Source of the DNA: Mariannaea sp. PMI_226
Taxonomy: Eukaryota; Ascomycota; Sordariomycetes; Hypocreales; Nectriaceae
Assembly (NCBI GenBank): GCA_024336345.1
Contig: JANFOG010000006.1
Location: 1,116,001-1,180,000 of the forward strand
Direction of reading: 5' to 3'
DNA: 64,000 bases
Position 1 is the first letter of the stretch. The number at the start of each line of letters is the position of its first letter. The notes below the pieces were generated by a model, which searched no databases, was not told where the DNA came from, and worked only from the letters and a program-made list of their open reading frames with translations. Below are positions 1 to 11,360 of the stretch, piece by piece. The position numbers and the translations under genes were made by a program.

Positions 1-1104
1 CAAATGGGTTTGTGTTCACTTTCTCGACCTGTGTTATCTTGGCTCTCTTCGTAGCTGGTCCAGGCCCATCCTCCCCTTCGGTTCCGTCTTCATATCCTGA
101 AGTGTTTCCCTCACCAGGCTTCTTTCGTGGCCGACCTCGGGGTCGCCCTGTGGGCTTCTTCTTTCGTTTCGTGCTGCTCCTGCTTGAAGGACGAGCTGGG
201 GCCTGGACCCCCATAGTTGAAGGATCGATGGGTACGGGAGCCACTCGCTGGATTTCCTGGTTTATCATCATAGGAGTCGGGCCAAGAGGCTCTCGCTGTG
301 GTTCTGGAGCTGGTAAAATCGGGGTTGGCCCGAAGGAATCCCGTCGTTGTGCTATGGCAGGAAGGCCTTGTGATAAAGCCGGAGAGGCGACTCGAGAGAC
401 GTGAGCCGAGTGGCCAATCTGGGGATTTGATTGAATGAATGAATTCCATTCTGAGACGCCAGTCGGGGTCATAGCTGTCTCCATTGGCCTGATAGGCTGC
501 ATGTCCATAGCAATCGGTTGAGGGGCAAGACGTTGGACCTTGATACTGGGGGCAAGGCGGAGCTTCACCTCCAGTGTGTCTCGATTTCCGTTCCCAAAGA
601 CTGCAAGTACATTTCGGGTGACACGACCAGTGACCATTTTTGGAGACTGAGAAATTCCTTCGCTATGCATCGACTCTAATACTGATGACAACATGCCCTG
701 TCCTACCAACGGCGTGTCAGGTTCTGAGTAGTCGAGAGCGTAGATGTTGTAGTCGGTTTCCTGATTGATAAGTTCGGGGCTGCAGTCGGCGACTGCCTGC
801 ATGCACACACGTATGTCTACTATTCCGATGGAATTCTTGTCGTCGAGCGGTATTGTTTGGACCTGGAGAGTCTGGGAAGATCTTGCTAAACAGTTGACTT
901 TGTTTTCCTTATCGAAGGTATAGTGAACCTTGACTGAAGTCGCATGTTAGTGGACGACAAACAACAGTGTTGGCCAGGAAATTACTTACGGCCCATTGGC
1001 CTTATTTGAATACCCGAGTCGTCGACATCTTGGCTATTCTGAGGCATGGCCTGACCGTTTTGATTCCAGCTCCCATTAGGGGAATAGGGCATGGGCGACG
1101 CCAT
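1..1104 (-). CDS. Ams2/SPT21-family chromatin/transcription factor, C-terminus cut by window edge
   Basis: Exon 1 is 991-1104 (start ATG 1102-1104, protein begins MASPMPYSPNG). Intron 934-990 has donor GTAAGT and branch CACTAAC. Exon 2 runs open from 933 off the left edge, so about 349 residues are visible. Residues about 39-165 (beginning LKVHYTFDKENKVNCLA and ending VKLRLAPSIKVQRL) resemble the N-terminal domain shared by fission yeast Ams2 and budding yeast Spt21, which control histone gene transcription and centromeric chromatin. After a Pro/Gln-rich linker there is an AT-hook, GRPRGRPRKKPG, and a basic patch (ATKRAKITQ). Ams2 proteins carry a GATA zinc finger further on; if present here it lies outside the window. 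The family call rests on recognising the N-terminal domain and is fairly confident; the DNA-binding class is inference. Confidence 0.72.
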
Positions 1105-3114
1105 GGCGGAAGGTCCCTCCGGACAGGTGCCGGAGTTGATTCAGATGTCTTTGGAACGGTGTAAGTTGAAATTTCGATCCTGGATAGATACAAGAGAAAA
1201 GGGTGTTAAAGTAGAGACCACAGGCGAAGAGTGTATGTAAGATGGAAGAATGGTATGTGAGTGGGGGGAGGGAATGAAGATTGTTGAAGTATCGTTGTAT
1301 GTTAAAATGAAGAGGCAGGCGTCATGTTCGTGACGCGCCGAGGGGTCGCGTTTGAAGAGGCAAGTGGATACCACTTAAAGTCGAGAGGTGCGACACTCCT
1401 TGGTGCTGTAACAGGGAGGAGGATAAGGGTAATTTGATGTGAAAGGGATGAAAATAAAAAATTCAGGAAGGAAGTGAAAAGAAAAAAATTGAGAGCGGTA
1501 GATGAAGGAAAAATAAGAAAGACTACGGCTAGATACCTGAAGAAGATAGATGTTATCTTGGTTGATGATGTTGTTTGGGTAGTATGCGCACACACACACG
1601 CATAGACACACTCAATCGCTAATGGCGCGGTGTGGGTGTGTGTGTGTGAGCGCTGGGTGACAGTGGCGTGGTTTCAGTGGCTGTAGCGGCTGGCCAGCGA
1701 ATAGCGCCTAGGGATGGTGAGTTTTTTTGGCGCGTCCAACAAAGTGGCCAGCTAGGCGTCGCGCTCTGTAAAGGTACCCTGGGAGGAAAAGAGGTGAGAC
1801 ACGTGCAGGTCGACCCCAATGTTGCAGGTTGCACGGGGCGTTCCTCCCACAAGCGGCACCTGTTCGAGAATTCGGGTGTGCCCCACAAGGATTGCCGGAG
1901 CAGATGCGGCCCCACTTGTGGCTCTTGGCGCCGGGATAAGCTTGGCTGTACCCCCGAAAAGTAGCTTTTTTTTTGTTGGTTGCTCGCCTTGGGTGAATAT
2001 GCTTCGTCCGGGGCCCCGTCCAGAGCGCCGATTCAACTTGGTGTTAATCAGCCGCTGCCTGCCTGGTTTTCGCACGTTGCTTCTCGGCCTCCCGCCGGGA
2101 TGAATGCCTCTCACGTGCTTGCTTCCCTCCCTGCCTTTCTTCCAGACAGATTTTTGGGGCCTGAGGCTTTCAAACAGAAAACCCCCCCCCCTTGCTTTTG
2201 GCTCGGCGAGATTAGCACTTTGGTTGGCCACCCAACGAGCCGCTTGCCCCCCCCCACCGGTTGTTGAAGCTTGCAATCTCAGGTGAGCCTGTGCTTCCGC
2301 CAACCCAGCAACGGATACTCGATGAAAGGCTGGTCGAGTCTCGAGGTTGAGGTCAGTGGATGAGAGAGTGAGAGAACAGAAAAAACCATCCGGCTGGGAG
2401 GTTTTAAACCAAGGGGCCCTTAAAAATGCGTTGCCCGGCGGGCGGACTGGTCCTTTTTATATCTCGGTCCCTTGCCTGAGGTCATTCCATCTCAAAGGCC
2501 CCCCTCCCCGAGCCTACTATATTGTACCAAGCTATCTTGATGAGTCGAGATTAACGTCGGTGCTCATTCTCTTTATGAGTTATTGCCGTGATTCTGTTCC
2601 CCCCCCCTTCTTTGCTGCTGCCTTCCGATGACCTCTCACAGCTGACATTTATCTTGTTTTTTCCTGTCGCGATTATCGGATTTGCTCTCCCAAAGTCCGA
2701 CAGCGCACCACCCCTCCATTACAAACACGGTGTGTCTCATGCCTCCTCCCTTTTAGTGCCTCTCCCCCAACACACCAATAAGTGAGGCCTTTCAAACGCC
2801 CTTTCATCGCCTCATCTGGTCGGATCTTGGTGGTTTTTTTTTATCCCTTCACCCCACCTTGGATTTCCCCATTCGTTAGCCCCTTCACCGTCTAATAGCG
2901 GCAAACTGATGATGCACTCTGTAACATCATCGTCATTGATGCGCTCCACACTTCATTAATCGTCGCTTTCTTCAACCCCATCGCCATTTCATTGAATAAG
3001 ATTGCATTTCATTCCATCTATCAACACATAGCAATACATTGCACGACACCATCGGGCAATGTATCTTTCTATTTTTACAAGTTCATTATTGCATCTTTAA
3101 TAATGTAGCTGGGT
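1105..3114. other. Intergenic: promoter/leader of the Ams2-like gene and 3' flank of HIBCH
   Basis: No coding region is supported here. It holds a purine-rich stretch (1190-1530), facing CA and GT microsatellites near 1588-1648, and several C runs (near 2190, 2250, 2600). The short open frames have low-complexity translations and no family resemblance. Confidence 0.6.
1588..1648. repeat. Facing (CA)n / (GT)n tracts, possible hairpin
   Basis: A CA repeat at 1589-1599 is followed about 40 bases later by a GT repeat at 1635-1648, so the two arms are complementary. The site lies about 500 bases upstream of the Ams2-like start codon on its template side. Confidence 0.6.
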
Positions 3115-4698
3115 CTACAACCGGCTGGTTGACACCGAATCATCCTCAACCCATCGAGCATGACCTTGGGAGTTTAGCTCAATCTTACGCTCGATAATCT
3201 CCTTGACCACATCCGAGATGCCCTGGCGGTTATTGCGCGACGCAACAACCGTCTTTACCAGTTCATCCTGAGTGAGGTTGGAGTTTTCTACTACCTTTCT
3301 AATCTCCTCCTCTGTGGGCACACCGAGGTGCTGGAAGGGGTACTGCTTGTAGGTGCGGTCCACGAAAAGCTCCAGGTTCTTCTTCTCCTCGAACTCGAAG
3401 AAGGGCTTGGCAAGGTTCTCACCGCCCACAGCCGCTAGTGACTCAGGCTGCCATACGGGCGTCTGCTTACGCACCAATAGAGCGGTCACTCCTTCGGTGA
3501 AGTCGGGATGTTGCATGAATTTGGACGCAATCTGGTGCTCCTTCTTGAAAGTCTCGGCAATGTCCCACTTGCGAGCAATGTGCATTTGCCTCAGTGACAC
3601 GTGTACCGCGGTGGGCGATCGCTTCTGAATAGTAGCCAGCTGTTTCCGAGCCCACTCCTCCGTAGGACCTCGCTCCGCCTCCAATGCCAGGATAATTTCA
3701 TTGATATTGGTCTTGTTGAAGCATCGGTCGATCGCTCGTCGGAGTTCACCAGCTAACTGGATGGGCTGGTCGTAAGGAAGACCAGTGCTGAACTCCTCAA
3801 GAGTCTGGTTGATCAGGTCAAGTCGTGTAGCGAGGTCATCACTGTCTCTGAATCGCAATTCGGCAAGGCGAGCCTCAAGGTCGGGCAGACTAGTGGAGTG
3901 CAGGTAATGGGTGGCGATGCCAGAGTAGAAGACGTTGGGACCAGTCAGTCTGTCGCTAGTGAGAGCGAGGTAGGTTCCGACAGATCCGTTCATCCGGGGC
4001 AGGAAGAAAGAAGCACCGACATCAGGGAAGAAGCCGATTGTTGTCTCGGGCATGGCGAAGACTGTCTTCTCAGTCGCAATTCGGAAGGGGGCGTGGGCAC
4101 TGAGACCAACACCACCGCCCATGGTGATGCCATCCATGAACGCGATGTATGGCTTCTTGTAGGTGGCAATGTAGTGATCCAACTTGTATTCGAGAGCAAA
4201 GTAGTCGGCTGACTTCTTCCACCCATCTTTGCCGTCCTGGTTGAACTCTGCCAAAGCAGCGACGTCACCGCCAGCGCAGAGAGCCTTCTCGCCAGCGCCC
4301 TTCAAGACAATTACGTTGGCGAGATCAGACTTCTCCCACTCGATCAATCGGGGGACGATCTTTCGGATCATGGATGCATTGAGAGAGTTGAGTTTCTTGG
4401 GTCGGTTGAGCAAGACGGTGCGCAGACCGTACTTGCTCTCGAAAACGACATCGTTCGGTTCGTCACCGGGGAGTTCCTTCACAGCCTGTGCTTCGGTCGA
4501 AAGCTGCACATGGGAGATTAGATATTGGGGAATCGAATATGGAAGGGAAAATAGGGCGACTTCTCTTACCTGTCGGACACTCCACGAGGAGGTGATTGCT
4601 TTTGCTTGCTGGGCCATGTTGAAGCTGTTTCTCAAGCTCCAATTGTTGGCAGTTTTGGCAGCTGCGCCAGCTCGCACGGCTAAAGACCTGAAGGACAT
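3115..4698 (-). CDS. EHD3: 3-hydroxyisobutyryl-CoA hydrolase, mitochondrial type
   Basis: Hydrolyses 3-hydroxyisobutyryl-CoA in mitochondrial valine catabolism (HIBCH; yeast Ehd3). Exons are 4570-4698 and 3115-4503. The 66-bp intron 4504-4569 (GTAAGA donor, CTAAT branch, CAG acceptor) is a multiple of three and has no stop, so the unspliced frame also stays open; removing it joins SVRQ to LSTEAQ and gives 505 residues. Residues 1-45 are Arg/Ala/Ser-rich, like a mitochondrial presequence. Crotonase-fold marks are visible: CAGGDVAALAE (CoA/oxyanion pocket), DGITMGGGVGLS, and ETTIGFFPDVGASFFLPR with the catalytic-region Glu. The last three residues are SRL, which fits a peroxisomal PTS1 signal. 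A downstream Met28 could give a shorter leader. Enzyme family is secure; targeting is inferred. Confidence 0.93.
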   Translation of the reverse strand: MSFRSLAVRAGAAAKTANNWSLRNSFNMAQQAKAITSSWSVRQVREVALFSLPYSIPQYLISHVQLSTEAQAVKELPGDEPNDVVFESKYGLRTVLLNRPKKLNSLNASMIRKIVPRLIEWEKSDLANVIVLKGAGEKALCAGGDVAALAEFNQDGKDGWKKSADYFALEYKLDHYIATYKKPYIAFMDGITMGGGVGLSAHAPFRIATEKTVFAMPETTIGFFPDVGASFFLPRMNGSVGTYLALTSDRLTGPNVFYSGIATHYLHSTSLPDLEARLAELRFRDSDDLATRLDLINQTLEEFSTGLPYDQPIQLAGELRRAIDRCFNKTNINEIILALEAERGPTEEWARKQLATIQKRSPTAVHVSLRQMHIARKWDIAETFKKEHQIASKFMQHPDFTEGVTALLVRKQTPVWQPESLAAVGGENLAKPFFEFEEKKNLELFVDRTYKQYPFQHLGVPTEEEIRKVVENSNLTQDELVKTVVASRNNRQGISDVVKEIIERKIELNSQGHARWVEDDSVSTSRL

Positions 4699-5056
4699 TG
4701 CAATTCAATTAAACAGTGCGTTTATAGAATTGACATGGGCATCCAGCGGAGGAGGGGGGGAGGATCTGCCAGGTGCGTTAAGAGGGTGTCTTTGGAGCCG
4801 CGGCAATGCTATTCCATCGGCCGCTACAAATCAAAATTCCTGAACCCGAGGATAGCAGTACCTGGCCGTGCCAAGGGTTGGAGTCTGATCTCTAACCTTG
4901 GTCACCTGCTGGACGCTCTGATTGGTGGTGACGGATCAACCCCGCAGCGATGGGTCAATAGGCCTTCTAATCAATGCTTGGTGCTGGAAGTGAGTATGAG
5001 GGAAGTGAAAGCGCTACACAATATAGTGGCAATTAAGTTAGTGCTCCTTTAACAAA
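4699..5056. other. Intergenic: HIBCH promoter and upstream of tRNA-Gly
   Basis: A 358-bp gap between the HIBCH start codon (minus strand) and a tRNA gene on the plus strand. A GA/G-rich patch lies at 4746-4765. No gene is supported. Confidence 0.5.
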
Positions 5057-5138
5057 GCGTGATTGGTTTAGTGGTAAAATTCTCCGTTGCCATTCGAGTA
5101 ACGTCGGGGAGCCCTGGGTTCGATTCCCAGATCACGCA
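5057..5138 (+). tRNA. tRNA-Gly (anticodon GCC) with 11-nt intron
   Basis: Folds as a cloverleaf: acceptor arms GCGTGAT and ATCACGC with discriminator A at 5138; D-arm region containing GGTTTAGTGGT (A box); anticodon stem CTCCG/CGGGG; T arm CTGGG-TTCGATT-CCCAG (B box). The anticodon GCC is at 5089-5091. An 11-nt intron (5093-5103) sits one base 3' of the anticodon, the standard position for nuclear tRNA introns. The mature form is 71 nt, the usual size of eukaryotic tRNA-Gly. Confidence 0.96.
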
Positions 5139-5150
5139 TTTGACTCTTTA

Positions 5151-5155
5151 TTTTT
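5151..5155 (+). terminator. RNA polymerase III T-run terminator
   Basis: Five T residues begin 12 bases after the tRNA end, with a second run of ten T at 5183-5192 as a back-up. This is the expected Pol III stop signal. Confidence 0.7.
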
Positions 5156-5487
5156 GCTCTATGACTCTTCTCCTGCCTCTTCTTTTTTTTTTGTCATCGT
5201 CTGTCTGTCTACCTTTGCGTTGAACAGATGATGTCTGTAATGGGGATCGATCCGTCTTTAGAGTCATGGTATACTATTTTTCTCTCTGTTAATTCCCTCG
5301 TAAGAATCACATAGACGAAGCTGCTAGCTTCCAGAGGGACTGATCCAGGACGTATTCATTAATTATTATCTGGATGGGATGATCTCCACATGTACATAAT
5401 GTTACGCTTCTCATTGCGATTATGAAGGCTTTATCCTAAAACTCATCGGACGAAATCATCACTGCTAATGATCCTCCAAGTGCCTAC
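5156..5487. other. Intergenic between tRNA-Gly and dihydroxyacetone kinase 3' end
   Basis: Apart from the back-up T-run at 5183-5192 no feature is seen; it should contain the 3' UTR of the dihydroxyacetone kinase gene. Confidence 0.5.
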
Positions 5488-7283
5488 CTAGCCACTCAAA
5501 CCAAGGAAGAAGACCGCAAGACCCCAGGCACCAGGGTCAGGGACTTCCTGATACCCGCTGCCTCCTACATAAACAGATCTTCCGAGGCTGGCCTGCATTC
5601 CCTTGGTCTCGTCAGCAGCCTTTCTAGCTGCCTCAGCGGCCTTCTGAACACTGCCTGTCTGCCCAAGCACCTCGACGAACGGATGCAAAGCATCGACAAG
5701 AGTTCGATCACCTGGCTGAGCAGGTGTGTACTTGGACAGGGCGTCAGTGCTCTGCTTGAGGGCCTTGGCCCAAATTTCGGGAGAAGCAGTGCCAGATCCC
5801 AGGCTGCGAAGAGCATGGACGAGTGAGTTTAGGAAGATGGCGTATAGAGCTCCTGAAGTGCCATCCATGTTGTTTTCTACGATTGGAACAATAGAGGCAA
5901 CATCAACTACCGCATCACCAGTGAATGGATGCTCACTTAGGTGCTTCAGGATAGCTGTTATATGTGTTAGTCACTTTGCCAGATCTGAGAAATATCTTGT
6001 GTGTTCTTACCTTCGGCTCCTCTCTTCAGACCAATTCCACAATCGCCATCTCCCACAATGGTATCATATCTGGTGACGTCAGGCTCAGCTTCAATGACCT
6101 TTTCCAGAGCGTTCTTTAGCGTCGCTTGAGCTGTTGGGGCATCAAATTTGAGGTCGCTGGGCTTGATCTCCTGGCTGGAGCTGGAGCTGTCCGTCCTTGT
6201 GGCTGTGTTATTCTCGTTCCAGGTGCTCGTCTGGATGGGTGCCGACCAGCCAACGACCTCAGTCGAAGCATCGAGCAACTCGATCATGGTTGGAGCATCA
6301 AAGTCCGGTTTAACCACGTTGAGAAGGGAGATGCTGAAGCCAAGGCCGTTGAGACTAGTCATATAAGTGCCGCACAGCGTGCGGACGGGCTTGATACCAT
6401 GTTTAGACTCCAGCTGGCTCACAACTTCGGCTGTGATGCCGCCCATTTCGAGAACGCTGACGCCGCCGAGATTGTTGATCATCAAGACGACCTCTTTAGA
6501 ATTAACATTGACAAATGCCCGATCCTTGTCGTTGGTATCAAGAAGCTGATTCAGCATCTTGGCCACCAATTCAGGCAACTCCAGCCTGGACGTCTCGGAC
6601 CCAGCTTCGTTGTGGATTCCCATTCCAACCTCGACTTGACCAAGCTCTAGGCCTCCTTCTGTGTCAACCTTTCGACCTGGAACATGGACATGCTCCAAGC
6701 TGGCTCCCACACTGACCAAGTTATCAGCAGTGAGGCGAGCATAGCTAGCCACTTGATCGAGGGGTCTTCCCAATGCAGCCAGGGCACCTGAAATCTTGTG
6801 AACAAGCACCGTTCCCGCAATGCCACGGCGTCCGACCTTGCCGGCCTTTGCCCGGCCAACTCCAACGTCGTCACCTACGACCACCATCTCCACATCATGC
6901 CCGGCGGCTTTTGCCTTCTCAACACCCATTCCGAAATTGAGCACATCACCCGTGTAGTTCATGACTGTCACCAGAACACCGTTGGATGTGTCAACCCGTG
7001 AGGTGATGGCTGCTCGGATCTGTTCAGCCGAGGGACTGGCGAAGATGGTGCCGGCTACAGCCGCGGAGAGCATGCCCTTTCCAACCATGCCGGCGAATGA
7101 GGGCTCATGGCCAGAGCCGCCGCCAGAAATGATGGATACCTGGGAAGCATCTTTGGAGGAAGGGCGGCGGTAGATGATCTTATTATCCCGGTCAAGAGCA
7201 ACTGAAGGGTTGGTGAGAGTGAGACTGTGGAGGGCGGATGTGACGAGGTGGGTGGGATCGTTGATGAAGTGCTTGGCGGACAT
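5488..7283 (-). CDS. DAK1: Dihydroxyacetone kinase (DhaK-DhaL fusion)
   Basis: ATP-dependent phosphorylation of dihydroxyacetone (glycerol/methylglyoxal detoxification side path), cytosolic in yeast. Exons 6011-7283 and 5488-5954 flank a 56-bp intron (5955-6010) whose removal joins GLKRGAE to AILKHLSEHPF; the product is 579 residues, matching the usual length of about 580-590. The DhaK domain shows ISGGGSGHEPSFAG (residues about 52-65) and VGMGIHNEAG near residue 222, whose His forms the covalent adduct with the substrate. The DhaL ATP-binding domain shows VGDGDCGIGLKRG and, in exon 2, NMDGTSGALYAIFL, and ends in the family's conserved DPGAWGLAVFF tail. Start MSAKHFINDPTHLV is typical. Family call is secure. 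Confidence 0.95.
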
Positions 7284-7662
7284 GATTATCTTCAGCGCTG
7301 AAGCTCGATGCTGGGGGGAATTGGGATGAGATGGTTACGGATCATTTGAGGGGGTTGTCAACATAATTAAGGCAGTCAATTGACAGAGACAATGAGCCAA
7401 GTCGACAATCATGTGAGCTGCACCTCGGTGTTTGACAGCTTGGCCCAATGATAGCTACGGTGGATGAGGTGGGGGAATCGCGGGGTTGCGACACCGAGTT
7501 GCGTCGAGGCGCGGGGGAAAGTCAATGAAACCACCGAACATACGGCGGCTAAAGTTAACCCAACGAGTCAGGTCATCAAAGAAGAATAAATAGCCGGACC
7601 AAAAAACATCTCGTGATAATTTCCTCGGGCGGAAGGGGTACGACGAAGAGTTCTCGTTCAGC

Positions 7663-7744
7663 TACCTACCTACTCCGGGTTGGATGCAGTATGGACTAAC
7701 TGCAAGACCGACCTTGTCTCGGTAGGTAGGTAGGTAGGTAGGTA
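7663..7744. repeat. TACCTACCTA ... (GGTA)6 inverted tract
   Basis: Arm 7663-7673 (TACCTACCTAC) is complementary to part of the perfect tetranucleotide array (GGTA)6 at 7721-7744; the spacer is 47 bases. It lies about 380-460 bases upstream of the dihydroxyacetone kinase start codon. Function unknown. Confidence 0.7.
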
Positions 7745-10447
7745 CACTGGTCTGACTGCCTACCTCATATAAGGTAGACTAAGAGCGGAGAGACTGAGGG
7801 GTTAGCTATTCTTCGTTCAAAACTGATAAATGCATCATATGATTGGACGGCATCCACACAAATCATCTTTGCTGGTAATTTCACTGTGAAGTATTGGCAG
7901 CTTCTCATTCTGTCGAGAGCGTCGTTCGAGAAGGGTCAGAGAGCTCAGGACGAATATGGGGGGTATGTCGTTGACACAGGTATTTATAGATAGTGAGAGC
8001 ATGCACTGGGTCACTGCATGCGGACCGACTACTGTAGGTACTGCAGCGCTTGTGGACGTAAGAGACTGGGGAAAACCTTCCGATATCAGGCGAAGGAATA
8101 CGGTCCCATTGATGGCCGTGGGAGGAGGGGCTGAGCTGCACAGGATTCATGCCAGCTCCTGTATCTCACTTACACAGATATACAGTTGAAACAACATTCC
8201 CTTTTCTTTTTCTTTTCTTTTCTTCGTACCTAGCAGTGTTGGCTGCAAGAGGCTACCTACCTAGACCTTGCACATTGGCATGTGGCTCATGTGCTACGAT
8301 GAAGATTATCAATCATGCTATTCACAAGGTGCTACCTGTATTTATGGATTTCACAGATATAATGCAAGCCAAAACAAAGAAAGGATAAATTTTATGAGGC
8401 TCTGCTTTTTTTTTTATTATGATTAATTTTTTTTTTTTAAAACAATTAGGGCATGGATAGATCTATCGCTGGTAGGGTATTAGCATTCAGATTTCTTGAT
8501 CTTGGGACTTTGGATGACAGGCAGTGAGCACTGTAATACATAGTAGAGCACCTTAGGTGGGAAAAATCCCTTGCCAGGGCAGGGATATCTCCCGCTACAG
8601 GGCGCTAAAGATCAGACTGCTAGTTGCATAATTGGGGATTAAATTACATACATTCGATACACTAACCTTAACCAGCATCATTGGCCCGTCAAGCTGGGTC
8701 AGGCTGGATCAAGCTGGGCCGAGCTGGGCTGGGCCTTTTCCCTCCACTTCCCCAAACATGAGATAGGATGTCGATCTTGTAAGTATTCCTCGAAAAATAC
8801 AACCTTTGCATAGACTACTATGCTAGTTCCCTAAACTTTCGAGAATTATACATCGCCTGTAGGTCACGTATCTCTGCTTCTACAAGTTCACTGCAAAGCT
8901 AGCGCAACACTTGGCAGTTGACATTTCTGTCCCTTGCAGCCTGCACGGAGTAATTGTCCAAGAGCGGGAGCTTAAATACTCTACAACTTACACAGTACAG
9001 TAACCTGCAACACCACAATACAGCCATCAACTTGAACCATTCGTCGATGCAGGTGGGTCTGGGCGGCTCGCTGAGCAGTAATTTGCAGGGCAGATCACCT
9101 TATTCTGGTGCAAATCACTCGACAATTGGTTTTTCCACCCAAGTATAGACCCACCAGCCAAGACGAAACTACCAGAGTAAGGCAAGGAACCTTGGGTTTG
9201 CAATTTATTACATGGACCATGTCCAAAACGGAAGTACTCCTATGTAACTTGTGCGTATACATCAGTCGATATGCTCTCATCTTAGAATACGAACCTAGAT
9301 AATGCTACCCAAAGGGAGGAATCGTATCGTCACATCTTCATGACACAATGCGTTCCGGTCGCCTACAAAAGCTATCTAGTCTATTATATTTCCTGCGCAA
9401 GAAGGTCAAACTAGAAGGAGAGTATTGCCGGGTTTATTTCCGACCTTTAAGTTTGTCTGCACAGCCTCGAGACGGAGCCATCGGCAGTGTCAGTCCGTAC
9501 TGGTGCTTCATCTTCAGGGCGAAAACGGCATTTCGCTGCCGATGAAAAGGAGACGACGTAGGCTGCGTACGTAACTGACTAAATGTTTACGCGTGTACGA
9601 ATCTGAGATTGTTTCCATCTCTCACTCTCTTTCTATTTTTCTGACAACTTTGAGAAAATGCGCCTCGGACTTGTGCTGCAACTTAAGGTGACTCAGCTAC
9701 CTTGCCAGGCTTGAGAACTTTTGCTCTCTGGGGTATTACTCAGTAAACAAATAGATACGAGCTGCTTCTATGAGTGATTAAGTAGCGGATCTACCTGAGG
9801 TAGTCTAACCAGGTTGCGATAGCAGCACTGCCTCATTTGAGTTGGAACTCTTCAATTCAATTCAGTATGAGCTTTGGAGCAATTTTTTTGGGCGTCTTAT
9901 CCCTCACCATATGTCGCGGCCTTTCACTACATTGACGTAATTAACGTCCGTACCTTGCTGTGTGAGCAAATAAATCACTAGCAGTGCCCCGCGTCCTCCA
10001 AACAATGGCGAGGGGCAAATACTTACAAAGGGGTTCCCATCATCTGAGTGCGCCGTTTTGACGTCAACGTCGAGATGGGGGTGCCGGACTTGCCGGAGAT
10101 GACGGGCAAGGCCCTGCGGTAACTTGCGGATACATGTTGTGAAACAGAATACCCAGAACTGAACCCTTTCTGCCGGGCTGTTGCTCACTACAAGGCAGTT
10201 GATGAGTCGAGGTGAGTTATTGACGGCTACCAACGTTGCGCTTTTGCCACATTTTAGCAGAAAGGGACGTTGCTTTCGACCCAGCTTGGGGAAAGGAATC
10301 CGAGAAGATATCCGGAGATATATATATAGCTGAATGCACTAGATCTCATTTATATAGCTAGCAGAGATCCATCAACCTGTCAGCCGCCACACGAAACCCA
10401 AAAACCCTTATGACGGCATCTTGCTCACAACGTTACCCTGGTTGTAT

Positions 10448-10469
10448 GGGGGGGGGGGGGGGGGGGGGG
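10448..10469 (+). repeat. Homopolymer G22
   Basis: Twenty-two consecutive G in a gene-free interval. It could form a G-quadruplex; the exact length is prone to sequencing error. Confidence 0.8.
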
Positions 10470-11360
10470 ACCTGAAATGGAGGAAGTCTTTCAGTGCAGC
10501 CCGAAAGTCCAAAGCTCTCGAACTGATTGACCTTTTTCATTAGCGCAGTGCCAAGGCTTAACTACGAGATAGATTCAGGGCTTTTGGTATCATCAACTGT
10601 CAAGGTGGGCCTACCAGATCCAGGAAGCCCCTTCGCTCCCCCTCCAACACCACCATAATCCTCTCGCTCAGAGAATTGGGCGGCTAAACTCCCATTGTGT
10701 TCCCAAGAAACTGGGCCCTCCCACCGAGCCCTTTAAACCGTCTCGTTTGAGCCCAACTACCCCACGTCAAATGGATTGTCGTGTCGTGAATTGGGGGTGT
10801 GGACTGGAAAGACTTTTGGCCACGCGGCCAGCCGCAAGCACACCACATTGCCCTTGATTCAAAGCATGCTCTACTTTCTGGCTATCTCCGGCTCACTTCC
10901 TTCAGACGTCTTTCATAAGTTCACTTCATTTCCTGGCATTCACCGCTATACGAAGGCGGATTCTCTTTCTCCGCACCTACATCTATCGTAAATTATCCGG
11001 TCCCATCCGCTCTTCTTCTTTTCCTTTTCCTTTTCCTTTTCTTTTTCTCGTTTACCGTTTTTGGGTTGTTTTCATTCTAGATTTTACGACCTCTCGTCTA
11101 TATCAAGTCCCGAAGGCTTGTTCATCCCCATCATTCCCGTTGGACCGACTTGTCCTACCTCTCGTTTGGTTTGCTTGGACGGGTTTACGAGGGGGGGGCC
11201 AAAGCTAGAAGCGGCGGCTGGGCCTTCGAATTTTCCCCTGGCCTTGGGAATTCCAGATCACTGATTCCAATACCGACGTACGATTTGACGTGAAACGCTC
11301 GTTATTCTTTGCTCTTTACAGTCGCTCGTTACATCCTCACCAACCTTTTGTATGACCAAC

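Larger units (their letters stand above)
7284..11351. other. 4.1-kb gene-free interval between divergent DAK and GH76 genes
   Basis: No open frame here resembles a protein family; all are short and without coding character. Contents noted: TACCTACCTA at 7663-7673 facing a (GGTA)6 tract at 7721-7744; TACTGTAGGTAC at 8030-8041; TACCTACCTAG at 8254-8264; CT-rich tract 8195-8225; A/T runs near 8410-8440; G22 at 10448-10469; a CT-rich promoter stretch at 11014-11047 just upstream of the GH76 gene. No tRNA or transposon remnant was seen. Confidence 0.6.

Noticed and set aside
7721..7744. (GGTA)6 array as a telomeric or subtelomeric repeat
   Set aside because: Fungal telomeres are TTAGGG; the array is short and embedded among housekeeping genes, so it is grouped with the TAGGTA motif family instead.
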